NCBI GenBank assembly: GCA_035489755.1
Contig: DATGZK010000039.1
Location: 1-64,000, forward strand
DNA length: 64,000 bases
Direction: 5' to 3'
Origin: UBA9160 sp035489755
GTDB lineage: Bacteria > Myxococcota_A > UBA9160
The notes below the pieces were generated by a model. That model saw nothing but the letters and a program-made list of their open reading frames with translations, made no database searches and was not told the DNA's origin. The stretch's first letter is position 1. Each line of letters starts with the position of its first letter. Both the position numbers and the translations under genes were made by a program. Below are positions 7,830 through 15,806 of the stretch, one piece after another.

Positions 7830-9406
7830 CTGATCAAGGACCCAGGCGCCCCGAGCTCGACGGGGTCGAAGAGGCGGTCATCGAGCCCCGCGGACGTCCG
7901 TCGATCGTATGGCTGATTCCCTTGGTGGCGGCGCTCGTGGGTGCCTTCGTGGCCTACCGCGCTCTCTCGGAGCGCGGGCCGGAGATCACCATCACATTCA
8001 AGAGCGCCGAGGGCCTTGAGGCCGGAAAAACCGCGATCAAGTACAAGGACGTCGACGTAGGCGTCGTCGGCGAGGTCATTCTGGCGCCGGATTTGAGCGG
8101 CATCACCTGCCAGGCACGAATGGTGAAGGGTGCCGAGAAGTGGCTCACCGAGAAGACGCAGTTCTGGGTCGTGAAGCCTCGCATCACCGGCGGCCAGGTC
8201 TCGGGGCTTGGGACGCTTCTGTCCGGGTCCTACATCGGTGTCGACCCGGTTCTCGAAGGCAAGCGTACCCGGAAGTTTCAGGGCCTCGAGGCACCGCCCC
8301 TTGTGACGGTGAAGGACCCGGGGCGCTTCTACCTGCTGCGCTCCACCCGCGCCGGCGCGGTGGACGTCGGGACGCCCGTCTACTACCGCCGAATCCAGGT
8401 GGGTCAGGTGATTTCTTCTGAGCTCGATCCGAACGATGACTTTGTCACGACCCGAATCTTCGTGCGCTCCCCATACGACGAGCGTGTCCACAAGAATACC
8501 CGCTTCTGGAACGCGACCGGCGTTGAGGTCTCGGCTGGAGCCAATGGCGTCAAAATTGAGACGGAGTCCATTGTTTCAATCCTGATCGGCGGGATCGCCT
8601 TCGAGAGTCCAGAGGAAGGCTCGACGGAGGTTGCGGAGGCGGAGACGGCCTATCCGCTCTACGAAAATCACGACGCTGCAGAGCGGCGGCACTACGCCAC
8701 GAGGGTCCCGTACCTTCTCTATTTTGATCAATCCGTGCGCGGCCTCGCAGTGGGTGCGCCGGTCGAGTTCCGCGGAATCCAGGTCGGAGAGGTGACGGAC
8801 GTAAGGCTCGAGTTTGACCCTGCCGCCGCGCGGTTTCGCATCCCGGTCATCATCGAGATCGAGCGGGAACGTTTCACAAATCTGCAGGTCGATGAGAAGA
8901 AGCGCGAGGAAATCATGGCGCGGCTCGTCGTGTCTGGGATGCGAGCACAGCTCAAGACCGGTAGCTTTCTTACTGGCCAGCTGATTGTGGCCCTGGACAT
9001 CTTCAAGGACGTGCCCCCGGCGCAGGTTGTCTGGAACGGTCCGATTCCGCAGCTCCCGACGATCCCCACGCCACTTGAAGAGATTACCGCCAATCTGACC
9101 CAGCTCGTGAATCGCCTGAGCAAGGTTCCCGTGGAGCAAATCGGAACCGAGCTGCAGGCTTCGATCAAAGAGCTTCGCATCACGCTTGCGAAGTCGGAGG
9201 ACATCGGCCCGGCGCTCAAGGCCACACTTGAGCAAGCCCAGCGAACCCTCGCTTCGGCAAATGCGGTGATCGGTCCGGACTCAAACGCGGAGCTTCAGCG
9301 AACGCTCCTCGAACTCTCTGACGCTGCACGAGCGCTCGGCCTTGCAGCCGATCAGTTCCAGACGCAACCCGATTCGTTGATCTTTGGCAAGAAGGGAAGC
9401 CGCTGA
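7826..9406 (+). CDS. pqiB: PqiB-type MCE lipid-transport protein
   Basis: 526 residues from the GTG at 7826 (GAGG just upstream, overlapping the previous stop). One N-terminal membrane helix (IVWLIPLVAALVGAFVAY) is followed by three MCE domains, each with its signature: 'TAIKYKDVDVGVVGEV', 'TPVYYRRIQVGQV' and 'APVEFRGIQVGEV'. A helical C-terminal part (from about residue 420) should form the needle. In E. coli PqiB stacks MCE rings and a coiled-coil tube across the periplasm to carry lipids between membranes; the same role is inferred here. The stop shares one base with the pqiC start (TGATG). Confidence 0.94.
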   Translation: MTDQGPRRPELDGVEEAVIEPRGRPSIVWLIPLVAALVGAFVAYRALSERGPEITITFKSAEGLEAGKTAIKYKDVDVGVVGEVILAPDLSGITCQARMVKGAEKWLTEKTQFWVVKPRITGGQVSGLGTLLSGSYIGVDPVLEGKRTRKFQGLEAPPLVTVKDPGRFYLLRSTRAGAVDVGTPVYYRRIQVGQVISSELDPNDDFVTTRIFVRSPYDERVHKNTRFWNATGVEVSAGANGVKIETESIVSILIGGIAFESPEEGSTEVAEAETAYPLYENHDAAERRHYATRVPYLLYFDQSVRGLAVGAPVEFRGIQVGEVTDVRLEFDPAAARFRIPVIIEIERERFTNLQVDEKKREEIMARLVVSGMRAQLKTGSFLTGQLIVALDIFKDVPPAQVVWNGPIPQLPTIPTPLEEITANLTQLVNRLSKVPVEQIGTELQASIKELRITLAKSEDIGPALKATLEQAQRTLASANAVIGPDSNAELQRTLLELSDAARALGLAADQFQTQPDSLIFGKKGSR

Positions 9407-10017
9407 TGGCCCACTCGGCGCTGCGCACGCTTCGTGCCGCGTGGCTGGCTTGCGTCCTAGCTACCGGCTGCCTGGGCGGAAGCCCGCGACCCGAGTTCTA
9501 CACGGTCAGTTCCGCGTCGGGAGATGCCGCCGGAGCGCCAGTCGCGTCCCTTCCCGACCTAGGGCTCGCAGTCGGACCGCTCGAGTTCCCGCGTTACCTC
9601 GATCGCCCGGAGCTCGTGACGCGGGACGGCTCCCATCGCCTCGTGGTCGCGGACGCGCACCGCTGGGGCGGCTCGCTGCGCAGCGACATCCTGCGTGTGG
9701 TGGCGGATGATCTCGGCCGCCTTCTCGGAACTCCGCGAGTCGCGGTATTTCCCGCAGACCCGCGCTTCCGTACAGACTATCGGGTCTTGCTCGACGTGCG
9801 CGAGTTCGAGGGAGTCCCGGGCCAGAAGGTGACCTTGCGCATGCGCTGGACCATCGCCGGGGGCCACGACGGGAGCGCTCTGGCTGTGGAGGAATCGGTG
9901 GTGGAGCAGCCCATCGCGTCGACCTCTTTTGACGACCTTGTCGCCGCCGAAAGCGCCGCACTTGGTTCCGTGACACGACAGATCGCGGAGCGAGTCGCAG
10001 GGCTCACGGCACACTAA
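9406..10017 (+). CDS. pqiC: PqiC/YmbA-type outer-membrane lipoprotein
   Basis: 203 residues. Signal peptide with lipobox LATGC at about residue 22. The mature part has the ABC-transport auxiliary lipoprotein pattern: 'RPEFYTVSS' after the anchor, 'LAVGPLEFPRYLDRPELVTR', 'HRWGGSLRSDILRVVADDLGRLLG' and 'TDYRVLLDVREFEGVPG'. The E. coli homologue docks the PqiB tube at the outer membrane. It is the last gene of the pqi operon; the next gene is convergent. Start set by overlap with the pqiB stop. Confidence 0.92.
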   Translation: MAHSALRTLRAAWLACVLATGCLGGSPRPEFYTVSSASGDAAGAPVASLPDLGLAVGPLEFPRYLDRPELVTRDGSHRLVVADAHRWGGSLRSDILRVVADDLGRLLGTPRVAVFPADPRFRTDYRVLLDVREFEGVPGQKVTLRMRWTIAGGHDGSALAVEESVVEQPIASTSFDDLVAAESAALGSVTRQIAERVAGLTAH

Positions 10018-10257
10018 CCCACTCGACTGCCCAGCTCGAGTCTTCTTTCGTGGCTATAGCCTTACGCTCGGGGCGAGGCGCGCACGAACAGCGCGGGTCC
10101 ACCCGGAGGACGAGGATCCGGAGATCTTTGAGCTCCTGGCTCCGCGGATCCCCGGGGCAAGCTCACATTGGCCCGGTCTCGCTGGTGCTTCCCTCGCGAC
10201 CCCTCCGCTCCGTCCATGAGGAGAGGTATCTTGTAAAATCGGCCGCGATCTCTCGCA

Positions 10258-10692
10258 CTACTCCACGACGATTTGCGCGGAGAGCGTAAAGCTCGGGTTG
10301 TCCATTTGGCTGACATCCCTCACGAGCTTGATCGTGTACGGATAGCGGCCCTTCTTGAGCGCGCAGGGCAGAACCACTCTTACCGCCCCGCCCTGAAAGG
10401 GCAGCGATTCGACCGTGTCGCCGTTCTTCGAGAAATTGGGACGCAATTGCTTGCACACGAACTTGCTCGCATCGGTACCAGGGAATGAGACTACGACCAT
10501 GTAGTCCGAGTCGTTCGTCCATGCGACGCTCCCGCCTTCCGTGACGCGCGCTACCGCCGGGTCGACCGACGCATTTCCGACCTGGACGAGGACGTCGGCA
10601 CGGGCCGGCTCTTTCACGTCCGGCGAAGTGAATGGGGCCTGGGGTGCACACGCGACCACGAGCACTGCGACCAACGGCATAAGTCGACTCAT
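10258..10692 (-). CDS. Cupredoxin-like lipoprotein
   Basis: 144 residues, start ATG at 10692 preceded by AAGGAGA. Lipobox LVVAC near residue 15. The mature part reads as an eight-strand cupredoxin-like fold: 'DPAVARVTEGGSVAWTNDSDYMVVVSFPGTD', a middle 'SLPFQGGAVRVVL', and 'CALKKGRYPYTIKLV'. The usual His/Cys/Met copper ligands are not all obvious (one Cys, no clear His), so copper binding is doubtful. Convergent with pqiC, with a 240-bp gap in which I see no strong terminator. Function unknown. Confidence 0.7.
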   Translation of the reverse strand: MSRLMPLVAVLVVACAPQAPFTSPDVKEPARADVLVQVGNASVDPAVARVTEGGSVAWTNDSDYMVVVSFPGTDASKFVCKQLRPNFSKNGDTVESLPFQGGAVRVVLPCALKKGRYPYTIKLVRDVSQMDNPSFTLSAQIVVE

Positions 10693-11287
10693 TGTCTCTC
10701 CTTGAAGGGGCGCATCGCCAACGCCTCGTAACGCAGATTATCTCACAGCACGCGCAGGTCACCGCGCAGGAAAATCGATTGGGCAAGGTGGTCGGCATCC
10801 TCTTTTCCCCCTCCCGGGTTCCAGGTCGCCCATCCGGCGAGGCGGCTTCTCCCTCGGCCACCCCTCCGCTGGCACCGACGCGCCCACCACCTCCAAGAGT
10901 CCTCCGATTCCGCGAGTGCGGCTCTGTCGACGAAGACGGCGTAGGAAAACCCACCCGGCGCTCGCGGTCGTGCGATCCGACACCGGGCGCCCTGTGGAAG
11001 TCAATGGCAGCCGGAATCAGGCCTGGATGCCTGCGCGCTTGCTCGTGTCAGGTTCGGCGAGGAGACAACCGGGCGCACCCTCGCTCGTGGCAGTTCCTGC
11101 CGCCCACGATGGGTGCGGATTTGGGGGACTGAGCCGTTATCGAGATCCGGCCCTAGCGATGAGTGCGGCCCGCAGCGCCTACCATCGATAGGGCTAGGAA
11201 AAAATCTCTACCTCTCTACTCATGACCTCAGCCAAGCGCTACCGCGCTTCTCGGTTCAACGCTCAGGTGCGACGTCCCGCGGCCCGT
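10693..11287. other. Long intergenic region
   Basis: About 600 bases upstream of the minus-strand lipoprotein and downstream of the outer-membrane protein gene. Open frames here are Arg/Pro-rich, lack ribosome binding sites and match nothing I recognise. The lipoprotein promoter should lie near 10700-10760. No tRNA, repeat or convincing terminator seen. Confidence 0.4.
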
Positions 11288-12331
11288 TTAGAACCGGTAG
11301 CCAACACCGATGTTCACGCCGTAGAGGATTGTGCTGCTTGCCCTGCCTTTATCGAACCCGATCGCTTGATACGCCACGTTGGCAAACCAGTGATCGGTGA
11401 AGCGCCACTCGACGCCCGGCATCGCCTGCCAGGTGAAGTTCGAGGAGTTCCCGATACTGAAACCTCCGACGTCGCCGCGGAAGGTGAGCGAAACGGTTCG
11501 TACCACATCCACGCTCGCACGAAAGCCGATCACCGCATCGACCCAGCTCGTCGTGGTCTCGGCCTCCGTGTTGATGCCGTCTCTCGCAAGGATCCCCGGG
11601 ACCCTCGTCCGCCCCACCGTCACCTCGGGAGGAAGCGTCACCGAACCAGGCGGAATCATGACCCCGCCGACGAAGAGCCTGGCCGGCGGGATGCTCACAC
11701 TCAGCTTGTTGCGGAGATACCAGAGTCGCGCGCCCGCAAGAAGATCGAGATGGAATCTCCTGGGATCATCGGTAGAGGCCGAAGACATCGGGATCGAGAG
11801 CGCGCGCCAGCCGAGCGCCCCCTCGAGCATCATGATGGTCATTCGCTCTCCGATGTTGCTGGGCCCTGTGGTAATCACCCCCCCTCCGAGGGCGCCCCCG
11901 AGTGGATTGACTGAGAACTGCTGCACAGGCCCCCCGAGAGGCATTGCAAATTGCGCCGCCATGCCGTCTGCCAAGAGGAGGAAGTCCTTGTATCGGTCTT
12001 CGAGGCCGGCTCCCCCTCCCCATCGAAAGCGACGGAGAAGGTCCTCGGTTTTGATATTGATGTGCGCGGTAAAATCCCCAATTTGCGGGTTCGAATAGAC
12101 CGCCGGGAACCAGCCGAACGCGTAGATCTTCGCCTCCCAATCCGGTTCAGCGGGTGCAGAATCGGCGGCGGCGACCGGTCGCGGCGCGAAGAAGACGACG
12201 GCGCCGAGTGTCGCCGTGAGCGCAACTTTGCGGATGCGCTCGGCCGTCCAGAGCCGGCCCGACCACCACCCCGCCGAGCCCGGCGTTGTCGCGCTACCCC
12301 CATTGTCCTTCCAGAGTCGCTTGGTCCGCAT
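11288..12331 (-). CDS. Outer-membrane beta-barrel protein
   Basis: 347 residues from the ATG at 12331, which has AGGAGGG six bases upstream. The long N-terminal region ends in a signal peptide (KVALTATLGAVVFFAPRPVAA, cleaved before ADS). The mature protein has amphipathic strands throughout ('EAKIYAFGWFPAVYSN', 'FTWQAMPGVEWRFTDHWFANVAYQAIGFD') and ends 'LYGVNIGVGYRF'; the terminal Phe is the typical BamA recognition residue of outer-membrane barrels. It lies 338 bp downstream of the RiPP genes on the same strand. A role in exporting or receiving that peptide is possible but unsupported. Confidence 0.78.
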   Translation of the reverse strand: MRTKRLWKDNGGSATTPGSAGWWSGRLWTAERIRKVALTATLGAVVFFAPRPVAAADSAPAEPDWEAKIYAFGWFPAVYSNPQIGDFTAHINIKTEDLLRRFRWGGGAGLEDRYKDFLLLADGMAAQFAMPLGGPVQQFSVNPLGGALGGGVITTGPSNIGERMTIMMLEGALGWRALSIPMSSASTDDPRRFHLDLLAGARLWYLRNKLSVSIPPARLFVGGVMIPPGSVTLPPEVTVGRTRVPGILARDGINTEAETTTSWVDAVIGFRASVDVVRTVSLTFRGDVGGFSIGNSSNFTWQAMPGVEWRFTDHWFANVAYQAIGFDKGRASSTILYGVNIGVGYRF

Positions 12332-12669
12332 CCGAAGCCCTCCTGCCAGAGCCGTCGCCGCAAAAGTCACCGAAGCCGGTTTGCTCTCTTGCAACGATGG
12401 TCATTTTCGTGCGCGATGCATCCTCAGGAGAGGTCGTATACCGCTCATCACGCGATCGGTAAACCACTCCCCGCAATTTGCAGCAATCCGCGGCTTTTTT
12501 CCGCCAGGATGGGGGGCCACTGCAAGCCGTCGGTTTGTGAAATCGAATTTCGCGGGGTCGCGATACCGGGGTTCAGATTCTGAGGGCAAGGGATTCCCAG
12601 GGGGGATGCACCTTCCTTGAGAGGCTCAGGCCAGCCGCTCCGCCTCCATCCCAGCCCGGCCAGTTCCCC
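12332..12669. other. Intergenic region between the RiPP genes and the barrel gene
   Basis: About 340 bases containing the likely promoter and leader of the barrel gene. I see no coding frame with a start and ribosome binding site, and no clear Rho-independent terminator for the RiPP operon. Confidence 0.4.
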
Positions 12670-13500
12670 TCATCCAGCGCGAGCACCCTCGACCGCCTCA
12701 TGGGTCGCATCCCCGACCTCCGCGCGGACACTCAAGACGACGTCGAGGTCTCGCTTTCCGTGCGTCCAGCCATCGTGCACGACTCCATGGGGCGAGAGCC
12801 ACAGTCCCTCCCCAGGCTCGAGACGGAGGCGAAAGAGGGATTGACGTGGGAAGACCTTGAAGTAGCGGTTCACAAGGCTGTCGGCTGAAAGAGCCCCTGC
12901 CCCCGACTCTCCTGCGGCCTCGAGCCGAGCGGCGAGTGTGGACGGCGGGAGATCAAGCAGGACGACGAAGCCGGCTTCGTCACCAAGGTTCACGAGGCCA
13001 AGGGCCTGCCGGGCTCGCCCCTTCGGGACCGCCGGACGATCGCAATAGGCCAGTCCTTGTCGCGCTCCGCTTGACACCGCACGGGTCGACGCCAGGTCAG
13101 GAGCATTCACAGCGACCTCGAGGTGAACGCGCTCGGGGAACGGCAGCCTTTTGAATCGAAGAAACTCGATGAGCGCTGAGAACACGCGCTCAAAGCCCTC
13201 GCTCCCCCCGCTCTTCTCGGCCTCCCTCCACCAAGCCCCTCGGATGTGCTCGGGAATCTGGAGCAAGCCGAGGTGCGTCGCCGGGAGAACAGCCCCTGCA
13301 CCTAACACCTCTTTCACAAGCGCAGAGAGGTCCTGCGCGTTGAGAGATCGCCAGTCGTCGCGGGGCTGGAAGGATTCGCCGCTGTGCTCGACGCCACTAT
13401 TGCGGTCAATCCGCCCGACGAAGGTCCGCCCAAGTTGGAAGCGAGGGGCCACAGTCAGTCGGTAACGGTCCTCGCAGCCAGTCACCTTCTCATGCGGCAT
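12670..13500 (-). CDS. RiPP-locus protein of unknown function, coupled to the maturase
   Basis: 276 residues from the ATG at 13500 (a TTG precedes it). The first codons overlap the end of the radical SAM gene by 11 bases, which indicates coupled translation and a shared role. No signal peptide, so cytoplasmic. The C-terminal part has alternating strands with 'LEPGEGLWLSPHGVVHDGWT' followed by 'GKRDLDVVLSVRAEV', a pattern like the metal-binding beta-barrel of cupin or 2-oxoglutarate/Fe(II) enzymes (His near 245 and 248, Arg nearby). A proximal HxD/E pair is not certain; 'HLE' in the middle is one candidate. It may add a second modification to the peptide or bind it. The fold call is tentative. 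Confidence 0.72.
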   Translation of the reverse strand: MPHEKVTGCEDRYRLTVAPRFQLGRTFVGRIDRNSGVEHSGESFQPRDDWRSLNAQDLSALVKEVLGAGAVLPATHLGLLQIPEHIRGAWWREAEKSGGSEGFERVFSALIEFLRFKRLPFPERVHLEVAVNAPDLASTRAVSSGARQGLAYCDRPAVPKGRARQALGLVNLGDEAGFVVLLDLPPSTLAARLEAAGESGAGALSADSLVNRYFKVFPRQSLFRLRLEPGEGLWLSPHGVVHDGWTHGKRDLDVVLSVRAEVGDATHEAVEGARAG

Positions 13501-14638
13501 CAACGTACCGAGGACGCGGCCCTTGCATCTTCGAGAGCACTACCTCAGCCAAGGCCTTTCGGTGAAGCCGACAAAACAGTGTCTCGGTTGAGTTAAACGA
13601 ACCGTTTTCAAAGTACTTATTGGCCGGCGCGCCGCCGCCGCAGAAGCGAAAATAGTTGCACTCTTCCCGGCATTTCGCGATCCCCGCATCGACGTCGTGC
13701 GCCATTGCCTGGAAGCGACCCGACTGCACCACCTTCGAGAAGGAGTCGCACGCGACATTGCCCAGCCCAAACCCGCCATACACATCACTCGGCAGTCCCA
13801 GAAGCTCGGGAGAGAAGGTCGAGAAGGTTCCCTCGCAATCCACCGAAACGATTGCGAAGGGAGTCGCCTCCTGCGTTGACAGCGAACGCTCCTCTCCCGT
13901 GTACATGACCGCGGAGATCATGTTGTCGAACTCGCGGACCCTCATCGGCGGATTGCTCGCCACGGTAAGATCGAAAAAGCGCGACATGAAATCTCGGTAG
14001 CGCGATGCGGCGTCGTCCACGGACAGCGACGAGCCTTCGTTTGGGCCTTCGATCTCCTCCACGTTGAACCCCACATGCTCGATTCCGTTCTCGACATAAA
14101 AGGCGTGGAGTTCGTCTGGATAGTCGAGGGCTTCCCGCGTGAGTACGGTGATCACATGAAAGGGAACGCCGTGGCGCTGGAGCCGCTCGATCCCGGCCAT
14201 GACGCGCGCGTGGGTTCCGCCTCCGCTGCGCGTCCGGCGCTTCGCGTCATGAAGATACGCGGGACCATCGACGCTCACGCCGACCCGGACACCGGGGCGC
14301 TGAAAGAACGCACACCACTCATCGTTGATCAGCGTGCCGTTTGTCTGGAAGGAGTGGCTCAGCTCGCGATCGGGCGAGGCCAACCGGGCGGCGGTCGTGA
14401 GGGCATCTTCGTAGAATGCCGTCGGCAGCACGAGGGGTTCACCTGCGTGCCATACGATCGTGTACGGGCGGCGCACAAGGCCACTCTCCAGGACCCACGC
14501 AAAAGTGTGTTCGAGGGTCTCCGCAGAGATCCGCTTCCGACTGCCGCGATCCGGAAGATAGCAATAACTGCAGTCGAGGTTGCAGAAGGGCGTAGGCTGG
14601 ATGACCAGGAGATCCAGCGGACCGAAGCGTTCGCTCAT
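13490..14638 (-). CDS. grrM: Radical SAM/SPASM cyclophane-forming peptide maturase (GrrM/OscB type)
   Basis: 382 residues from the ATG at 14638, 43 bases after the precursor stop; no strong ribosome binding site is visible. The radical SAM cluster motif is C19-N-L-D-C23-S-Y-C26. The middle follows the SAM barrel ('YTIVWHAGEPL', 'SFQTNGTLINDEWCAFF', 'VGVSVDGPAYLHDAKRR'). The C-terminal SPASM region has 'DCEGTFS' and 'CREECNYFRFCGGGAPANKY' plus a final Cys, for the auxiliary clusters. Enzymes of this group join an aromatic ring carbon to the beta-carbon of the residue two positions later, giving three-residue cyclophanes (triceptides). The W-x-N precursor next door fits that reaction. Family identity is strong; the exact subfamily is inferred. 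Confidence 0.9.
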   Translation of the reverse strand: MSERFGPLDLLVIQPTPFCNLDCSYCYLPDRGSRKRISAETLEHTFAWVLESGLVRRPYTIVWHAGEPLVLPTAFYEDALTTAARLASPDRELSHSFQTNGTLINDEWCAFFQRPGVRVGVSVDGPAYLHDAKRRTRSGGGTHARVMAGIERLQRHGVPFHVITVLTREALDYPDELHAFYVENGIEHVGFNVEEIEGPNEGSSLSVDDAASRYRDFMSRFFDLTVASNPPMRVREFDNMISAVMYTGEERSLSTQEATPFAIVSVDCEGTFSTFSPELLGLPSDVYGGFGLGNVACDSFSKVVQSGRFQAMAHDVDAGIAKCREECNYFRFCGGGAPANKYFENGSFNSTETLFCRLHRKALAEVVLSKMQGPRPRYVDAA

Positions 14639-14681
14639 GGCTGTCGATGAGTTGGAGGCGGCGCGGCGCGCCCCATCGCCC

Positions 14682-15008
14682 TTAGTAGTTGGGCCAGTTG
14701 GGCCAGTTGTGCCAGTTGTGCCAGTTCGGCCAATTGTTCCACCCGGGGTGGTAGAGGTTGCCCCACCGAATCCAGGCAAACTCATCAGGCTGCGGTGCGG
14801 CCGAATCCGCCGGCGGGCGCTGCTGCATCCACTCGCGTGCATGCTCGACGCGCTGCGAAACGGTGGCACTTGCGTCCGGTGTGGCGGCCTTGGCCGAAGG
14901 TCCGCTGACCATGGCAGCAGCGATGACGAAGCTCCCGGCGCCCTTTTGAAGGATGCGGAGCCATCTCTTCTTCACTCGAGAGTGAGGACGATCCGAACCA
15001 ATGGACAC
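14682..15008 (-). CDS. grrA: Secreted RiPP precursor with W-x-N repeats
   Basis: 108 residues from the GTG at 15008, with GAGG seven bases upstream (in-frame GTG 14975 lacks one). A basic N-terminus and hydrophobic stretch (GSFVIAAAMVSGPSAKA) form an export signal, so the modified peptide should reach the periplasm or outside. The C-terminal 19 residues are six consecutive W-x-N triplets (x = N, P, H, H, P, P) ending in Tyr, with a seventh, W82-G-N84, just before. W-x-N is a known substrate motif for triceptide-forming radical SAM enzymes, one of which is encoded directly downstream. The repeats come from a 9-bp DNA unit repeated six times. It is related in layout to GrrA/OscA precursors but Trp-Asn-rich rather than Gly-rich. 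Confidence 0.88.
   Translation of the reverse strand: MSIGSDRPHSRVKKRWLRILQKGAGSFVIAAAMVSGPSAKAATPDASATVSQRVEHAREWMQQRPPADSAAPQPDEFAWIRWGNLYHPGWNNWPNWHNWHNWPNWPNY
14688..14741 (-). repeat. Six-fold 9-bp tandem repeat encoding W-x-N
   Basis: On the plus strand the unit is (G/A)TT-NNN-CCA read six times without a break; each unit encodes Asn, a variable residue (Pro, His or Asn) and Trp in reverse. The Trp codons are all TGG and the Asn codons nearly all AAC; variation is confined to the middle codon. This is how a core peptide could grow or shrink by replication slippage. Confidence 0.85.
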
Positions 15009-15051
15009 GGCAGTTCCTCAAATCCAAGAGCCGGCAATGGCTTATAGCGGC

Positions 15052-15080
15052 ACCTTAGAGAGGCAAGTTCGTTCTGTCAA
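15052..15080 (-). promoter_or_regulatory. Sigma70-like promoter of the RiPP operon
   Basis: Read on the minus strand: -35 TTGACA (15080-15075), a 17-base spacer, and -10 TAAGGT (15057-15052). The -35 box and spacing are ideal and the -10 matches four of six. The transcript would start near 15045, giving a leader of about 37 bases to the GTG of the precursor. Confidence 0.65.
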
Positions 15081-15094
15081 ACAAAAAATCCCGA

Positions 15095-15125
15095 TTGACA
15101 GGTTGCCCCCTGCAGGGACTACTAT
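15095..15125 (+). promoter_or_regulatory. Divergent promoter for the secreted 210-residue protein
   Basis: A TTGACA (15095-15100) faces the opposite way to the RiPP promoter, with TACTAT (15120-15125) after a 19-base spacer. The two -35 boxes form an inverted repeat (CTGTCAA 15074-15080, TTGACAG 15095-15101) with 14 bases between. The long spacer makes this the weaker of the two promoters unless an activator helps. Confidence 0.5.
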
Positions 15126-15173
15126 CCCCAGACGCGGTGAGGGGCCGCATCCCAGAATCCGCAGGAGGAATGC

Positions 15174-15806
15174 ATGCGCTTTGCTTTGGTCGCACTTCTT
15201 GTCCTCGCGGTCGCCGGACCCGCGCTGGCGCAGCAGGCTACCCCCACTAACGAGGCTGCCAAGGCTGCGTCGCCGAAGCCCGGCGATGTCGTTACGAACC
15301 CGGCCTACTCGCAGTGGGCGCACTTCGCTGTCGGCACCTCGGTGACCCAAAAGGAGGCGGTGACGCTCGCGGACGGAACGATCGTTGAGTCCCTTATGAC
15401 CGCGAAGCTTGTCTCGAAGAACAAGCACAAACTCACGGTGGAGACGACCGTGGCCGCGTTCGACGCGGCAAAGCGCGTCGGCGCGGCAGACGAGACGAAG
15501 ACCCTCACCACCTACCCTGCCAAAGTGAAGTTCGAGGACATCCATACGCCGGAGTCCGGCGGCTACTCCGTGACCGTGGGCAAGGAAGCCGTCGACGTGA
15601 AGGGCAAGATGATCGACGCGGAATGGGTTGAAGCGAGTACCACCAACAGCGACGGGACGGTGACTGAAAAGGACTGGTACGCGGTCGACATTCCTGGCGG
15701 GCTCGTGAAGCAGACGGTGACCAAGAAGAAGGGAACGCAGGTCACATCGCAGTCCACGCTCGAAGTGGTGGATCTCAAAGCCAAACCCGAAGCGAAGAAG
15801 CAATAG
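15174..15806 (+). CDS. Secreted protein of unknown function, divergent from the RiPP operon
   Basis: 210 residues, AGGAGG just before the ATG at 15174. Clear signal peptide MRFALVALLVLAVAGPALA cleaved before QQA. The mature part opens with a low-complexity Ala/Thr/Pro linker and then alternates charged strands ('AHFAVGTSVTQKEAV', 'KHKLTVETTVAAFDAA', 'GGYSVTVGKEAVDVKGK', 'NSDGTVTEKDWYAVDIPGGLVKQTV'), suggesting an all-beta periplasmic fold. No family recognised. The divergent arrangement with the RiPP promoter suggests a related role, such as periplasmic binding or immunity, but only position supports this. Confidence 0.75.
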   Translation: MRFALVALLVLAVAGPALAQQATPTNEAAKAASPKPGDVVTNPAYSQWAHFAVGTSVTQKEAVTLADGTIVESLMTAKLVSKNKHKLTVETTVAAFDAAKRVGAADETKTLTTYPAKVKFEDIHTPESGGYSVTVGKEAVDVKGKMIDAEWVEASTTNSDGTVTEKDWYAVDIPGGLVKQTVTKKKGTQVTSQSTLEVVDLKAKPEAKKQ

